Shown here piece after piece: positions 16,923 to 26,596 of a stretch of 64,000 nt of DNA. The notes below the pieces were generated by a model that saw nothing but the letters and a program-made list of their open reading frames with translations, ran no database searches and had not been told where the DNA came from. A program made the translations under genes and the position numbers. Numbering within the stretch: position 1 is the stretch's first letter; each line of letters opens with the position of its first letter. The stretch is from a virus: positions 98,467 to 162,466 of the IMG/VR virus record IMGVR_UViG_3300027973_000028; one strand, 5' to 3'.

Positions 16923-19877
16923 CTAAACCTTAAGATCGCCTAAAGCCACCCATGTGTCTGTATCAAGTTTAACCAGTGTAGCAGATGACCATTGTGCTCG
17001 CAATTTTAACCCAGGTGTTCCGTTAATAGCTACTCCAACGGCATAGCCTATTGTTAACTCACCAGAACCTTTTCTTAAAATATCTATTCTGTCTCCAATT
17101 TGAAAAGAAACACTTGAATTTGCTGGGACTGTCAAAGTCATAGCAGAACCGTTGTCCATGGTGACTAACTTAGCTAAGTCGGTTAATTGTAAAGTATAAC
17201 TTGTTCCCGTTTGAGCATTGAGTTGAGATCTAAAGCCTGCCCTAGGAGCTCCCTCTTGCAATGTTGTTGCTGTCACTGAATTTGCTGCAACAGTTGCAGC
17301 TTGCCCTGTGTAGTTTGTTGCAGAAAGGATTTCTGTTCCATTTATTTTTAATACTTTACCTGAAACTAAATTTAAATCCTCAGAAGAAGACCAAGCTAAA
17401 CTTGAACTAGACCAAGTAAAGGATTTATTTGCTGCACCATCTGGGACTATTATTCCAGCTCCATTTGCTGTTGTATTGCTTGGGGATGCAGATGACCCAA
17501 GTTCAATAGTTTTATCTTCAACTGTTATTGTTTCTGTATTAAGAGTGGTTGTATTACCATTAATAGTTATGTTTCCAGTTACAATTAAATTATTATTAAT
17601 TGTTGCGTTTCCACTTACAATCAAATCATCGTCAACAATTACTGTTCCACCGGTTGAGTCAATTGTTAAATTGCCAGAAGTTGTATCAATTTCTCCAGCA
17701 GATGTAACACCAATTGTCACGCTATCAGCAGTTAATCCAGCAAAGGTTACATTATCAGCTGTACCAACAGCCTGACCTATTGACAAAGTATGCGTAGTTC
17801 CTTCTCCAGAAGTTGAAGCTGTTGAAGAAACACCAGTACCTCCAGTAATTGTGGCTACATAATCACCAGTTGTTTTTGTCCCGAGAGCAAACGAATTATC
17901 TGGAACTGTAACAGTTCCGGTAAAAGTCGGTGAGACGAGGGGGGCCTTAGTGTCGATTTGGGTTTGGATAGCAGAAGTGACTCCATCAAGATAGCCGATT
18001 TCTGTATTCGAAACATTGGCAACGACTGCTTGGATTGCGGTCGTATCAACTGTAATTGTTGGAGTGGCATTTTCTCCTGAGTTATTAGAGAGTGTTATTC
18101 CAGTTCCAGCGACCAATGATTGGACAAACGATCCTACTGTGTCTGTACTTAAATCAATTGCATCATTTACCCAAGCACTGCCATTCCATTTAAGGAATTG
18201 ACCAGAAGAAGCACTTGTGATTATTACGTCACCAGCGTCATTCAAGGAAGCCATTGCTGGTCCAGGGACTGGCTCATACCCGTCACCTGTAACAGCAGAA
18301 AATACCGAAGCCCTAAATGCATTAGTTGTTACTGGGGCAGAAAAGTCTAAAGTAACTGCGTTTTCGGTAGTGGCTTCCCATCTTGCAGATATAACTTCAT
18401 ATGGAGAACTATTATTTCTTGTTATGACTACAACATCTCTTGTCCCAAAGTTATGAGTTAAAACATATGTATTGTTTACATTGTCACCAATATTTGAACT
18501 ATAAGTTAATCCACTAGAACCAGAACTTCCTGGAGAAGTAGCGTTGACCCAGGTATTGCTAACGGTACTATATTTTAATACTTGATTATTTACTGGACTT
18601 GTTATCTCAACATCGGTTAGATCAGTAATATTGGCAACAACACTTGCAACGCCTGGTACAAATTTATTTGTACTTGAGTTGTATTTTAATACTTGAGTAT
18701 TTGATGCTCCAGTTGGATCAATTTCAATACCATCTACATATAGAACTGACATACCTACATTACCTGTGAAGGTAGGCGAAGCAAGGTTTGCCTTGAGGTC
18801 TAAAGCAGTTTGGCCTGCTGTAGATACTGGTTTATTTGCATCGGAAGTGTTGTCAACGTTTCCTAAACCAACGTCACCTTTTACTAAACCCGAAGGTGAG
18901 GTAATTGTTTTGTTGGTGAGTGTCTGTGTTCCTGTTGTCGTAACAAGAATTGAAGTATCGGCAATCCCATGGATATTTGTCGTATCTGCTTCGTGGTTAG
19001 TGAGTGCCGTAGCAGCATTAGTTGCTGCTGTTGCTGCTGCGCCATAGGCGTCGAAAGTATTTGTTGTTACGGCAACAGTCGGTGTTGCACTTTCTCCAGA
19101 ATTATTTGTTAGTGTTATTCCAGTGCCAGCAACAAGAGATCGGACGTAATCACCAGTAGTATCTGTACCAAGTACTAATGAATTAATAGCTATTGTAGTC
19201 GATATATCCACATTGCTAGAACCGTTAAAGGAAACAGATCCAGTTACATCTCCAGAAAGAGAAATTGTTCTGGCATTCGTCAGTGCTGCTGCAGTACCGG
19301 TTGTATTTGCATTAATTGTTGCCGGAAGACTCAGTGTAACAGTTCCAGAACTAGAACTAACATCTATTTCATTTGCTGTTCCTGTTAATGAATTAACAAA
19401 TGTATCTTTGTTAATTATATTAGACCAATCAACTTTTGCTTCTAATTCACCAGCTGTTCCAGAATATACTTCGCTAGTGTTTGTGGCATTAGGGATAAAA
19501 GTAAATTTTCCAGTTGAATCATCAAAACCAAAAAAGCCCAATCTTGCTGCGGTTCCGTTATGCCATCTAAATTCTATTCCTCTGTCTTTGTTGTCATCAG
19601 AGGTTGGATTTGTATTGCCACCAAGTGTAAATACAGGATCTTTAACATAAACAGTTGTTGATTCAACAGCGGTTTGAGAACCGTTAACTATTAAATTTCC
19701 ATTTATTGTTAGATTGGCCTCTAGTCTAACATTATCTGAAGTTGACGTTGTTGTACCGTTATACTGAGACCAATGTAGTGTTGTATTTACTAATGTATTT
19801 GAATTATTTTTATAAAACAATATTCCATTATTTGGATCTATTGCTATTTGACCCTGTAGAATATTAGGAGTTGTCAT
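16923..19877 (-). CDS. Large mosaic fibre/tail-appendage protein (984 aa)
   Basis: It starts M-T-T-P-N-I-L-Q-G-Q-I-A-I-D and G-I-L-F-Y-K-N-N, a head module shared in altered form with the fibres at 15760 and 21208. It then strings together the fibre modules of this phage: T-T-L-N-T-E-T-I-T-V-E-D, A-G-T-G-I-T-L-T-N-N-S-G-E, F-L-K-W-N-G-S-A-W-V-N-D, and a long collagen-free beta region. The C-terminal domain (L-K-L-R-A-Q-W-S-S-A-T, D-T-W-V-A-L-G-D-L) is shared with the 673-aa fibre. It lies two bases from the F-F-x-P-P gene, mirroring the 7291/7709 pair. Confidence 0.8.
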   Translation of the reverse strand: MTTPNILQGQIAIDPNNGILFYKNNSNTLVNTTLHWSQYNGTTTSTSDNVRLEANLTINGNLIVNGSQTAVESTTVYVKDPVFTLGGNTNPTSDDNKDRGIEFRWHNGTAARLGFFGFDDSTGKFTFIPNATNTSEVYSGTAGELEAKVDWSNIINKDTFVNSLTGTANEIDVSSSSGTVTLSLPATINANTTGTAAALTNARTISLSGDVTGSVSFNGSSNVDISTTIAINSLVLGTDTTGDYVRSLVAGTGITLTNNSGESATPTVAVTTNTFDAYGAAATAATNAATALTNHEADTTNIHGIADTSILVTTTGTQTLTNKTITSPSGLVKGDVGLGNVDNTSDANKPVSTAGQTALDLKANLASPTFTGNVGMSVLYVDGIEIDPTGASNTQVLKYNSSTNKFVPGVASVVANITDLTDVEITSPVNNQVLKYSTVSNTWVNATSPGSSGSSGLTYSSNIGDNVNNTYVLTHNFGTRDVVVITRNNSSPYEVISARWEATTENAVTLDFSAPVTTNAFRASVFSAVTGDGYEPVPGPAMASLNDAGDVIITSASSGQFLKWNGSAWVNDAIDLSTDTVGSFVQSLVAGTGITLSNNSGENATPTITVDTTAIQAVVANVSNTEIGYLDGVTSAIQTQIDTKAPLVSPTFTGTVTVPDNSFALGTKTTGDYVATITGGTGVSSTASTSGEGTTHTLSIGQAVGTADNVTFAGLTADSVTIGVTSAGEIDTTSGNLTIDSTGGTVIVDDDLIVSGNATINNNLIVTGNITINGNTTTLNTETITVEDKTIELGSSASPSNTTANGAGIIVPDGAANKSFTWSSSSLAWSSSEDLNLVSGKVLKINGTEILSATNYTGQAATVAANSVTATTLQEGAPRAGFRSQLNAQTGTSYTLQLTDLAKLVTMDNGSAMTLTVPANSSVSFQIGDRIDILRKGSGELTIGYAVGVAINGTPGLKLRAQWSSATLVKLDTDTWVALGDLKV

Positions 19878-19903
19878 CTAAAACCTTCGCTGTCTTTTAA
19901 TTT

Positions 19904-21208
19904 TTAGAAGGTTCCACCATCAAATGTTATCCCGTCGATGGATCCACCAGTTATCGTAATGTTATTGGCGTTTTGAACCGAAATTGTTCCTAGGCCAAGA
20001 TTAATTCTTGCATTTGCTGCGTCTGTAGCGCCAGTGCCGCCGTTAGCTATTGCTATAGTTGTGCCATTCCAAACACCTGTAACTATTGTTCCAACTGATG
20101 TCAAACTAGAATTAACTATTGTAGAACCAAGTGTTGTATTACTTAATACTAATGTTCCACCAATTTTAAATTCTTTTCCAGCTAAAAGATTAAGATGTTC
20201 AGAAGATGTCCATGCATCTGTTGCATCAACCCAGTTAAATGTTTTGTTTGTTGCGCCAAGTATTGTTATACCAGCTCCATCAGCAGTAGTGTCTGTAGGC
20301 GACGCTGCATTGGCAAGTACAATATTTTTATCTTCTACCACTAATGTTGCAGTATTAAGAGTTGTAGTATTGCCTTGAACTGTTAGATCGCCAGTTACAA
20401 CAAGATTATTAGATATGGTTACGTTAGCTGGAAGGCTTACCGTTATTGCTCCGTTTGCTGCAGACACAGCTATTTCATTAGCAGTTCCAGCTAGGCTAAT
20501 AACTCCACTATTTGTAATGGTTAATGTATTAGATCCATCATTATATGATTTAGATATACCGGTTCCAGCTGTTATTGCAGAGTCAATTGCATCTTGTGCA
20601 GCTTCGTTAAAATCTGAAACTTGACTTGCAGTTATTGCTATAGTTGTATTTCCTGCTGCTGTCAATCGACCCTGCGCATCGACTGTAAATGTTCCCACTG
20701 TTCCAGCAGCCCCGTAAGATCCTAATGTTACAGATGTATTATCAAGATTAACCGTTACTGTATCTGAAGTTGTAGCCGAACTTAATCCTAAGCCACCCAA
20801 AATGCTAAGAGTATCTACTCCTGATGTTATTGTTTGACTTGAACCTGAATCACCTGCGACAGTAAATGATGTTGCTACGTTTGAAATATTTGAATTAATA
20901 TTTGCAATTAGACCATCAACATAGAGTTTTGTTGTTGGATGTGTGTTTGCAGTTGGTGTTGGAACAACTATTGTTCCAGAAAAAGTTTTATTACCAGATA
21001 TTGTTTGTTCTGTCCCAAGCGTAGCATATGCTCCATAGCCTGCAATCGCTATGACATTGGTGGCAGTGCCACCGGCTCCGCCAGTTCCTTTTCCATAATA
21101 AAGGGTATTGTCCGCTTCGTTAAATGCTAATTCAGCATTCTCAAGACTCCCTGGGGCGCCTGCTGCTTGTTCGCTAGACCTTCTTTTGATCCTTAGTGTA
21201 TTAGCCAT
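19904..21208 (-). CDS. Mosaic fibre protein (434 aa)
   Basis: The N-terminal head module begins L-R-I-K-R-R-S-S-E-Q-A-A-G-A-P and has E-L-A-F-N-E-A-D-N-T-L-Y-Y-G-K-G. It is followed by the shared modules G-T-A-N-E-I-A-V-S-A-A-N-G and T-T-T-L-N-T-A-T-L-V-V-E-D. The head module is a common phage fibre N-terminus that attaches to the tail. It is the intact comparison for the frame-broken 12514-15760 gene. Confidence 0.8.
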   Translation of the reverse strand: MANTLRIKRRSSEQAAGAPGSLENAELAFNEADNTLYYGKGTGGAGGTATNVIAIAGYGAYATLGTEQTISGNKTFSGTIVVPTPTANTHPTTKLYVDGLIANINSNISNVATSFTVAGDSGSSQTITSGVDTLSILGGLGLSSATTSDTVTVNLDNTSVTLGSYGAAGTVGTFTVDAQGRLTAAGNTTIAITASQVSDFNEAAQDAIDSAITAGTGISKSYNDGSNTLTITNSGVISLAGTANEIAVSAANGAITVSLPANVTISNNLVVTGDLTVQGNTTTLNTATLVVEDKNIVLANAASPTDTTADGAGITILGATNKTFNWVDATDAWTSSEHLNLLAGKEFKIGGTLVLSNTTLGSTIVNSSLTSVGTIVTGVWNGTTIAIANGGTGATDAANARINLGLGTISVQNANNITITGGSIDGITFDGGTF

Positions 21209-21210
21209 TT

Positions 21211-21549
21211 TTAAAAATTCCCTCCATCAACAAGATTTGACTCTGCATAATTGATCCACTGAGAACCGTTATAACGCAAAACTTGACCATTAGCAACTGA
21301 ATTTATAGTAACATCAGTAAGACCATTTAAAACCGATTGAATTGAAACATTTGCTTCTACGGCGACAATTCTATCCTTTACTGTTAAATGCGAACCAGCT
21401 GGATTAATACCCACAACAGTCTGTATTGCCTCAACGGCGTCATTCAGATCTGAGTGCTGTTGATGATGGGGTACAGTATTAGAATTAAGGGTATCGGTAG
21501 ATGCCGGATTAATTAAATTATCTAATGCCGATGGATATCGAATGGCCAT
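21211..21549 (-). CDS. Small fibre/tail-associated protein (112 aa)
   Basis: The protein contains V-P-H-H-Q-Q-H-S-D-L-N-D-A-V-E-A-I-Q-T-V-V-G, a motif common in phage head or tail appendage proteins (His-rich loop then an amphipathic helix). It ends with V-L-R-Y-N-G-S-Q-W-I-N-Y, a shortened copy of the Y-N-G-S-A-W module of the big fibres. It lies two bases from the fibre at 19904. Confidence 0.7.
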   Translation of the reverse strand: MAIRYPSALDNLINPASTDTLNSNTVPHHQQHSDLNDAVEAIQTVVGINPAGSHLTVKDRIVAVEANVSIQSVLNGLTDVTINSVANGQVLRYNGSQWINYAESNLVDGGNF

Positions 21550-21557
21550 TTCTTCTC

Positions 21558-21971
21558 CTATATTGATAGTATTTTATTACTATCATTACTCCAATTTATA
21601 GTAACAGCTAACGGACTATTACTACCCTCAAAGGGTAGACCATCCGAAGTGTCTATATAGAATATCAATCTTGAATTTGAATCAGAAGATCCCACTTGAT
21701 ATAAAACTATTGCATCAAAAGAACTTCCAGAATATGCAGATGTAGATACGTCGTCTGCATCGAGAATACCATTTGTTGTTGTTTTATTCGTTAAAACTGA
21801 TGATCTTTGCTTAATTGCAGATGAAGAAATATTGGACACAAACTCATCAGTATTTTGATTTGCCGTATAAGTTGCTGTATTTATAAAAAGTATTTTTAAA
21901 TCATTTGTATCAACAGCTATATCTCCATTTAAAAGAGCTTCTTTAGCTTTTTTATAAATAAAATTAGCCAT
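21558..21971 (-). CDS. Hypothetical tail-associated protein (137 aa)
   Basis: It starts M-A-N-F-I-Y-K-K-A-K-E-A-L-L-N-G and contains alternating polar/hydrophobic beta segments, ending A-V-T-I-N-W-S-N-D. This resembles small phage proteins beginning 'ANxxxxKxxExLLxG' that sit among fibre genes. Function unknown. It overlaps no gene and follows the 21974 gene by two bases. Confidence 0.65.
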   Translation of the reverse strand: MANFIYKKAKEALLNGDIAVDTNDLKILFINTATYTANQNTDEFVSNISSSAIKQRSSVLTNKTTTNGILDADDVSTSAYSGSSFDAIVLYQVGSSDSNSRLIFYIDTSDGLPFEGSNSPLAVTINWSNDSNKILSI

Positions 21972-21973
21972 AA

Positions 21974-22750
21974 TTAAATACCTACATCTTTTGATATTTT
22001 AATTCTATATTTGTAACCTTTTTCAAAATAATTTTTACCTTCCGTAGAATAAGAAGGGGTTGCATCATTTAGTGAAGGGAAATCTACATAGACTTCAGAT
22101 TTCCAAGAGTGCATACTAATTTGTGCTGTTACTTTTTCCCATCTAGATGGAGCTCTTTGTACTAATTTTCTTTGACATGTAAAATATTTATTATTTAAAA
22201 AGTTAGAGGCCGGCCTATCACTGAATGTAACTATAACTCTTCCGTTATTGTAATCATTATATAAATAGAATTCTCCATCTGCCGGATCAGTTTCTACTAT
22301 ATAAAATAAAGGATTTTTTGCAAGTATCTGATAACTTACATCTATATCTGTTTTAATTGATTTATCTTGTATTAAAACAGGAACTAAACCTGGATCAGTA
22401 ATCTCTGTCGTGTTAGGTGTTGCGCCACAACCAGACCAAGTAAATTCTATTTCTTCTGTAGAAACTATGTTTCCAGAAGCATCTACTAAATTTTCTACTG
22501 TTATACAGTATTGTGTATCCTCAACTAACTCTGTTGTTCTCCAGTAAAGAGTTAAAACTCTTGAGATTTGATTATAATCTTTTATTGTATTAATAGCTTC
22601 AAATGGAGCTGATACCTGAGTTGGTGTTGCTCCAGCGACAACTAACCCAAAATTTTCATTTTTTAATGAAGATATTTTTACAGTTCTACCAAATTTGATA
22701 GATACTAAATAACACCCGACTGAAGCTTGGTCAACTAAATATAAGGCCAC
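21974..22750 (-). CDS. Hypothetical structural protein with bacterial Ig-like features (258 aa)
   Basis: A beta-rich sequence with L-T-L-Y-W-R-T-T-E-L-V-E-D-T-Q-Y-C-I-T-V and D-A-S-G-N-I-V-S-T-E-E. This fits an Ig-like domain of the 'D-x-x-G-N-x-x' type common in tail proteins. The second half has no recognisable family. It sits downstream of the major capsid gene across a terminator. Confidence 0.6.
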   Translation of the reverse strand: MALYLVDQASVGCYLVSIKFGRTVKISSLKNENFGLVVAGATPTQVSAPFEAINTIKDYNQISRVLTLYWRTTELVEDTQYCITVENLVDASGNIVSTEEIEFTWSGCGATPNTTEITDPGLVPVLIQDKSIKTDIDVSYQILAKNPLFYIVETDPADGEFYLYNDYNNGRVIVTFSDRPASNFLNNKYFTCQRKLVQRAPSRWEKVTAQISMHSWKSEVYVDFPSLNDATPSYSTEGKNYFEKGYKYRIKISKDVGI

Positions 22751-22802
22751 TTAATTCTCCAAAAAGATAAATTAACTATAATAGTAAGTGGTTTATCGCA
22801 AA

Positions 22803-22840
22803 TACGAAAATAGGGGGTGGAGATTTCTCTCACACCCCCC
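22803..22840 (-). terminator. Rho-independent terminator after the major capsid gene
   Basis: On the minus strand a G-run/C-run stem (GGGGGTG paired with CACCCCC, extended by GAG/CTC) with a short AT-rich loop is followed by TATTTTCG. It lies just past the capsid stop codon and could raise capsid transcript stability or separate capsid from fibre transcription. Confidence 0.75.
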
Positions 22841-22883
22841 ACTTTCTAGGGATTCGTAACTATAACTAACCCTAAGGATTATA

Positions 22884-23948
22884 TTAGCTAAGTGTAACCT
22901 GATTTGTAACTTGTACTTCGTAGTTACGAGCAAGGTTAATATTCTTGGCCACTGTAATTCCTTCACCATCACCAAGCATCACGATGTCGTAACGCTCTTT
23001 CATCTTCATCTGACGAATGTCGCGACTTGGATCAGCGAACTGATCTGTGGTCATGTCATCCTTGACAAGAAGTGAACCGACTTCATTGCGGTCAATCAAG
23101 AACACGTCAGACTTAGCTGGCGTTGCACCCGACTTTGCAGTGAAGCTTACGAATGGTGATACGATTACATTCAAACCCATAGGAGCGGTGTTGTTTAGTG
23201 CACCTTCTCTTGAGTCTGGACGGTAACCCCAACTTGTATTGACTGCTGCTGCAGAACCACCTGTGTGGAAGATGGCATCCTTGAGGAATACCGACCACAT
23301 AAGTGGGTGGAGGATAAAGTCTGTTGGGACATGATTTTCTGCCATAAGAACAGCAGCCATGTCGACAACATCATCCCAGTGAAGAGTGTCGTTGAACTCG
23401 CCATCGATCCCTCTACCGGTTGTGCTATCGTAACCGCCATCAGCATTGTCGAACACAATTGTAGCTGCGTCCTTGAAACGTGACAAGGCAATTTGTTCCT
23501 TAAGACGAGCCATTGCTCTACCTGCAGCGCGGACGTGAAGGCCTACGATATCCCAGAGTGAGTCTGAAATGACTTCTTCTGTAAAGGAGAGCTTGACGCC
23601 CTTCTTGGATACTTTGCCTTCAATCTGCTTTGCAAAGGCGAGCGCTTGCTCTGGATACTCTTGGCCCTCAGGAATCTCTGCTGCTTGAATAGCATTGACT
23701 GCTGGGAACTCGAGTGAACGGCCCTTACCTAGGCGTACTGTCGAGAGAAGTGGAGTCACAAGAAGTTGTGGCTCTGCTGCCTCTTTAAGTGTACGTGAAA
23801 TAACCTTTGGGAAAAGTATTGCTGCATCAGGTGATGCAAATGCTTCCTTAATAGTTACTCTATTATTTTCGTCTATATGCCCGTCCTCGGTTAAAGCGTT
23901 CTCCCAAGCTGGGAGACCCGAGAGGAGCTCTTGGATTGTCTTACTCAT
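22884..23948 (-). CDS. Major capsid protein, HK97 fold
   Basis: The 354-residue protein has the expected layout. An N-terminal helical arm is followed by P-K-V-I-S-R-T-L-K-E-A-A-E-P and L-V-T-P-L-L. An E-loop-like R-L-G-K-G-R-S-L-E-F-P-A-V is followed by an A-domain with I-A-L-S-R-F-K-D-A, T-D-F-I-L-H-P-L-M-W-S-V-F and V-F-L-I-D-R-N-E-V-G. Gene order portal, protease/scaffold, then this gene is canonical. GC content and codon bias are higher than in neighbours, as expected for a very highly expressed gene. A strong terminator follows it. Confidence 0.9.
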   Translation of the reverse strand: MSKTIQELLSGLPAWENALTEDGHIDENNRVTIKEAFASPDAAILFPKVISRTLKEAAEPQLLVTPLLSTVRLGKGRSLEFPAVNAIQAAEIPEGQEYPEQALAFAKQIEGKVSKKGVKLSFTEEVISDSLWDIVGLHVRAAGRAMARLKEQIALSRFKDAATIVFDNADGGYDSTTGRGIDGEFNDTLHWDDVVDMAAVLMAENHVPTDFILHPLMWSVFLKDAIFHTGGSAAAVNTSWGYRPDSREGALNNTAPMGLNVIVSPFVSFTAKSGATPAKSDVFLIDRNEVGSLLVKDDMTTDQFADPSRDIRQMKMKERYDIVMLGDGEGITVAKNINLARNYEVQVTNQVTLS

Positions 23949-23975
23949 CTTAGGAATATTCCTCCTGTTTAATTT

Positions 23976-24737
23976 CTAAAGTGTTAGATTGACACGGAAT
24001 GCGCCAATCACATTATTTACGTCCAAATTAGAACGTATACCCAATTTACCTGAGAATGAACCCGAGCGTGTAAGCTCGTATACAGTTTTCAGGGCACCTG
24101 GATCTGATGGCAACTGCATGTAGGAGAGAAGGCCGTCATCAAAGTTTGTAGCAAACTTCTCAACCTCAACTACCTTACCTACTTGCAACCATGGGTAGCT
24201 ACCACAATCGTTCTTTGAAAGAACTACTGGGCGGCCCATATGGTCTGCCTTAATTAATGAACCAACAGTTACATCGTTATTAACGAGATTAACCATTGGG
24301 TACTCAACGTATCCATGAGTAATGAATCCAGCGCCTTGCGAAGTGCCTTTATCAAACGGACGGTAGAGGTCATACTGAGCACAACCAATTGGGATTGATC
24401 TAAGCTCTACTGAAACTGTATCAGTTGCACCCGAGCTGTATGATGGTGTTGCACCATCCAAAGGATCCCACGATGCTGGCATCGTGTCGCCCCAAGTTAC
24501 TGCAGAACCTGTTCCGTTTGCAGGAACAATTCTTGCATCACCGCTAGCATCTGCAACGACCGAAAGAATTGTACCCTTAGTGATTACAATTTCAAAACGA
24601 TCATCTTCTGAATCTGAATACCATGTTGGCAATCCTGCTGATGGAAGCAAGTAGGCTGCTGGTGCAATACCAGGAGAGACTACAAAACGACCAGCACCTG
24701 TTTTAGTGCCAACTTTACGAAATTTAGCTAATGACAT
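23976..24737 (-). CDS. Probable capsid-associated (decoration/minor capsid) protein (253 aa)
   Basis: It lies between the protease/scaffold and the major capsid gene. It is beta-rich, with F-E-I-V-I-T-K-G-T-I-L-S-V, a P-A-N-G-T-G-S segment and S-L-I-K-A-D-H-M-G-R-P-V. Like the capsid gene it has stronger codon bias than nearby genes, which suggests high expression. The position and composition fit a head decoration or stabilising protein; no family recognised with certainty. Confidence 0.6.
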   Translation of the reverse strand: MSLAKFRKVGTKTGAGRFVVSPGIAPAAYLLPSAGLPTWYSDSEDDRFEIVITKGTILSVVADASGDARIVPANGTGSAVTWGDTMPASWDPLDGATPSYSSGATDTVSVELRSIPIGCAQYDLYRPFDKGTSQGAGFITHGYVEYPMVNLVNNDVTVGSLIKADHMGRPVVLSKNDCGSYPWLQVGKVVEVEKFATNFDDGLLSYMQLPSDPGALKTVYELTRSGSFSGKLGIRSNLDVNNVIGAFRVNLTL

Positions 24738-24760
24738 TTAATATCTCCTTAAAGTTGTGA

Positions 24761-25657
24761 TTAGAGTTTACGACGACCCATGAAGGCATCTACAAAAAGT
24801 TGTTCAACAGCATTGGTCTTTACTTCTTCAATTTCTTCTTCTTGCTTATCTGAAAATATAACATTTTGTTCATTTTCAACAGCAATTTCAGAATTGATTT
24901 CTGGCATATTAACACGCTTTGTTTTTGTAACAGGCATGCTTGCCAAATCTCTTAAAGAATCAGCCAAAGAAGAAGCTGTTCTATTTGAATGATCAGCTAT
25001 TAGTTCTTCTCTTGCTTCATATGACTCTATTCCGTTTGCAATTTTTGCATCTACAACTCTTTCAACAAGAGTTCTATGCAATGCATTCTTGAGTTTCTGA
25101 TTTTCTTCTTCGAGGGACTGAAGCTTCTTTGTTTTGTCATCGACATCTTGCTCAGAGGCTTGCTCATCGGCTTTTATTGTGCCAGTGAGGTCTGTCTTTG
25201 ACTCTTCAGTCTTCTCATTTTCTTTAGAAGTAGTAGTCTCAGAAGAATCAACAGTATCAACCTGTTCTTCTTTTGAATCTAAAACCTCTTCAGATCCTTT
25301 AGCATCTTCTTTCGCTACTTCTTCAGTTTCATTTGAAGTTGTATCAATTACTGATGCTTTTACGTTTTCTAAATCTTTAATTTTTGCAGAAAGAATATCA
25401 ACCAAAGATTCATCTTTGTTTTCTTTAGCAATTTTTAGTGCATTATCCAATGCTACTATTAAATCTGAGCCATCATTTTCTTTTGATTCATTGGACTCAT
25501 CTTTAGCAAGTACTTCTTCTTCTGTTGCAGCTTGCTCTTTGTTTTGCGCTGCATCCGTAGTTTCCTCTGACGAGGATGGAGAAGTTGCTTGAGATAGATC
25601 TTGGCTAAGCTCTTCAACCGTAGCCAATATATCTTCATTCTTGACTTCATCATTCAT
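24761..25657 (-). CDS. Possible nested scaffold protein from an internal start
   Basis: Within the protease-scaffold gene, in the post-shift frame, an ATG at 25657 (M-N-D-E-V-K-N-E-D-I-L) is preceded by GAGGAG nine bases upstream. The product would be about 298 acidic, coiled-coil-like residues with no protease domain. Nested scaffolds of this kind are known from other phages (lambda Nu3 inside C). Its translation would not need the +1 shift. The start is inferred from sequence only. Confidence 0.5.
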   Translation of the reverse strand: MNDEVKNEDILATVEELSQDLSQATSPSSSEETTDAAQNKEQAATEEEVLAKDESNESKENDGSDLIVALDNALKIAKENKDESLVDILSAKIKDLENVKASVIDTTSNETEEVAKEDAKGSEEVLDSKEEQVDTVDSSETTTSKENEKTEESKTDLTGTIKADEQASEQDVDDKTKKLQSLEEENQKLKNALHRTLVERVVDAKIANGIESYEAREELIADHSNRTASSLADSLRDLASMPVTKTKRVNMPEINSEIAVENEQNVIFSDKQEEEIEEVKTNAVEQLFVDAFMGRRKL

Positions 25658-26522
25658 GTTTAATTTCTCCTCAAGAATATCTTTCTTATGATTCTCAACA
25701 TATAGTAATGAATCATTAGTATATTTGTAATCTTCGCTTTCGTGAATCGCATAAGCCGTTAAAAAAGCCCCCTTCAAATGCATATAAAGAGGTTTTGATT
25801 CTTTAGATTTAAGGCCTTTTAATATTGATTTATGTTCTTCAACCGAGTAAATTTCTTCTTCGTTCATGCTTAAAACAAAAGCCGAACTCCTTGCTACCCA
25901 GTCATTTGATGAATTCTCAACCTTAACATCTTTATTTCCGGCTTTTCTTACGCCAGACTTAGAATCTGCTGGTTGATTAACAAAAGAATATTCCTTAAAG
26001 GATATATCTTGCATATCTACAAAGGCCAGTTTACCCTTATAAACTTGACCTCTTTTAAATTTAGCCAATTTTGGTCTGCCGTCTTCGGACTCTGCGGCCA
26101 AATCTTCTCCGGTAATTGAGCATACTGCTTTGCCGGCTCTACCGCCTACTGAGCCAGTTAAATATCTTTTATCTAAAACTTTTTGTATTGCGTTAGGATC
26201 AGTGATAGCAACCTGTAACCTAACAAATGAAGAACCATCTTCTTCTTTGTCCATCTTTGCTGCCATAACTCTGCCAATTGGCTCGGAGTTCAAATCATGA
26301 TTAAGTATGATTGGTTTCGGGTATGGCTCAACCCATGATTGTAAGGCGTTTTCTAATGCTTGAGCTGAATAATTGTTATAGTTAGCTGTTAATCCGTTCG
26401 TGGATTGCAGCTACCTCAATTATCAAACCTTTATTTAAATTTTCTGATTCAGAAAAATTAAAATCTACACCAGAAAAATCCGGAAGTTGAACCCTAAAGG
26501 TTTCAACAAAATCAAAGGCCAT
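24761..26522 (-). CDS. Prohead protease fused to scaffold, 586 aa after a +1 shift at 26396 (CGG-A)
   Basis: The ATG at 26522 is preceded by GGAG six bases upstream. At codon 43 the sequence reads CAC GAA CGG ATT AAC AGC TAA. A +1 shift gives H-E-G-L-T-A-N-Y and joins an open frame running to 24761. The recoded junction restores the protease motif A-I-H-E-G-x-T-x-N-x-x-x-Y, followed by K-P-I-I-L-N-H-D and S-E-P-I-G-R-V, so the break is inside the conserved protease domain (about residues 1-180). The rest is an acidic, Glu/Ser-rich scaffold ending V-D-A-F-M-G-R-R-K-L. An internal ATG at 25657 with a Shine-Dalgarno could yield scaffold alone. Confidence 0.85.
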
Positions 26523-26596
26523 TTATATCTCCATTTTTAAGAACTATACGTATAGTAATTTGTTTTTATAACATTAAACAATTTTATATGATTATA

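Noticed and set aside
12514-21208. Long plus-strand open frames across the fibre genes
   Set aside because: They are shadows of repetitive Ser/Thr/Ala-rich minus-strand codons, with no ribosome-binding sites and Val/Ser-biased composition.
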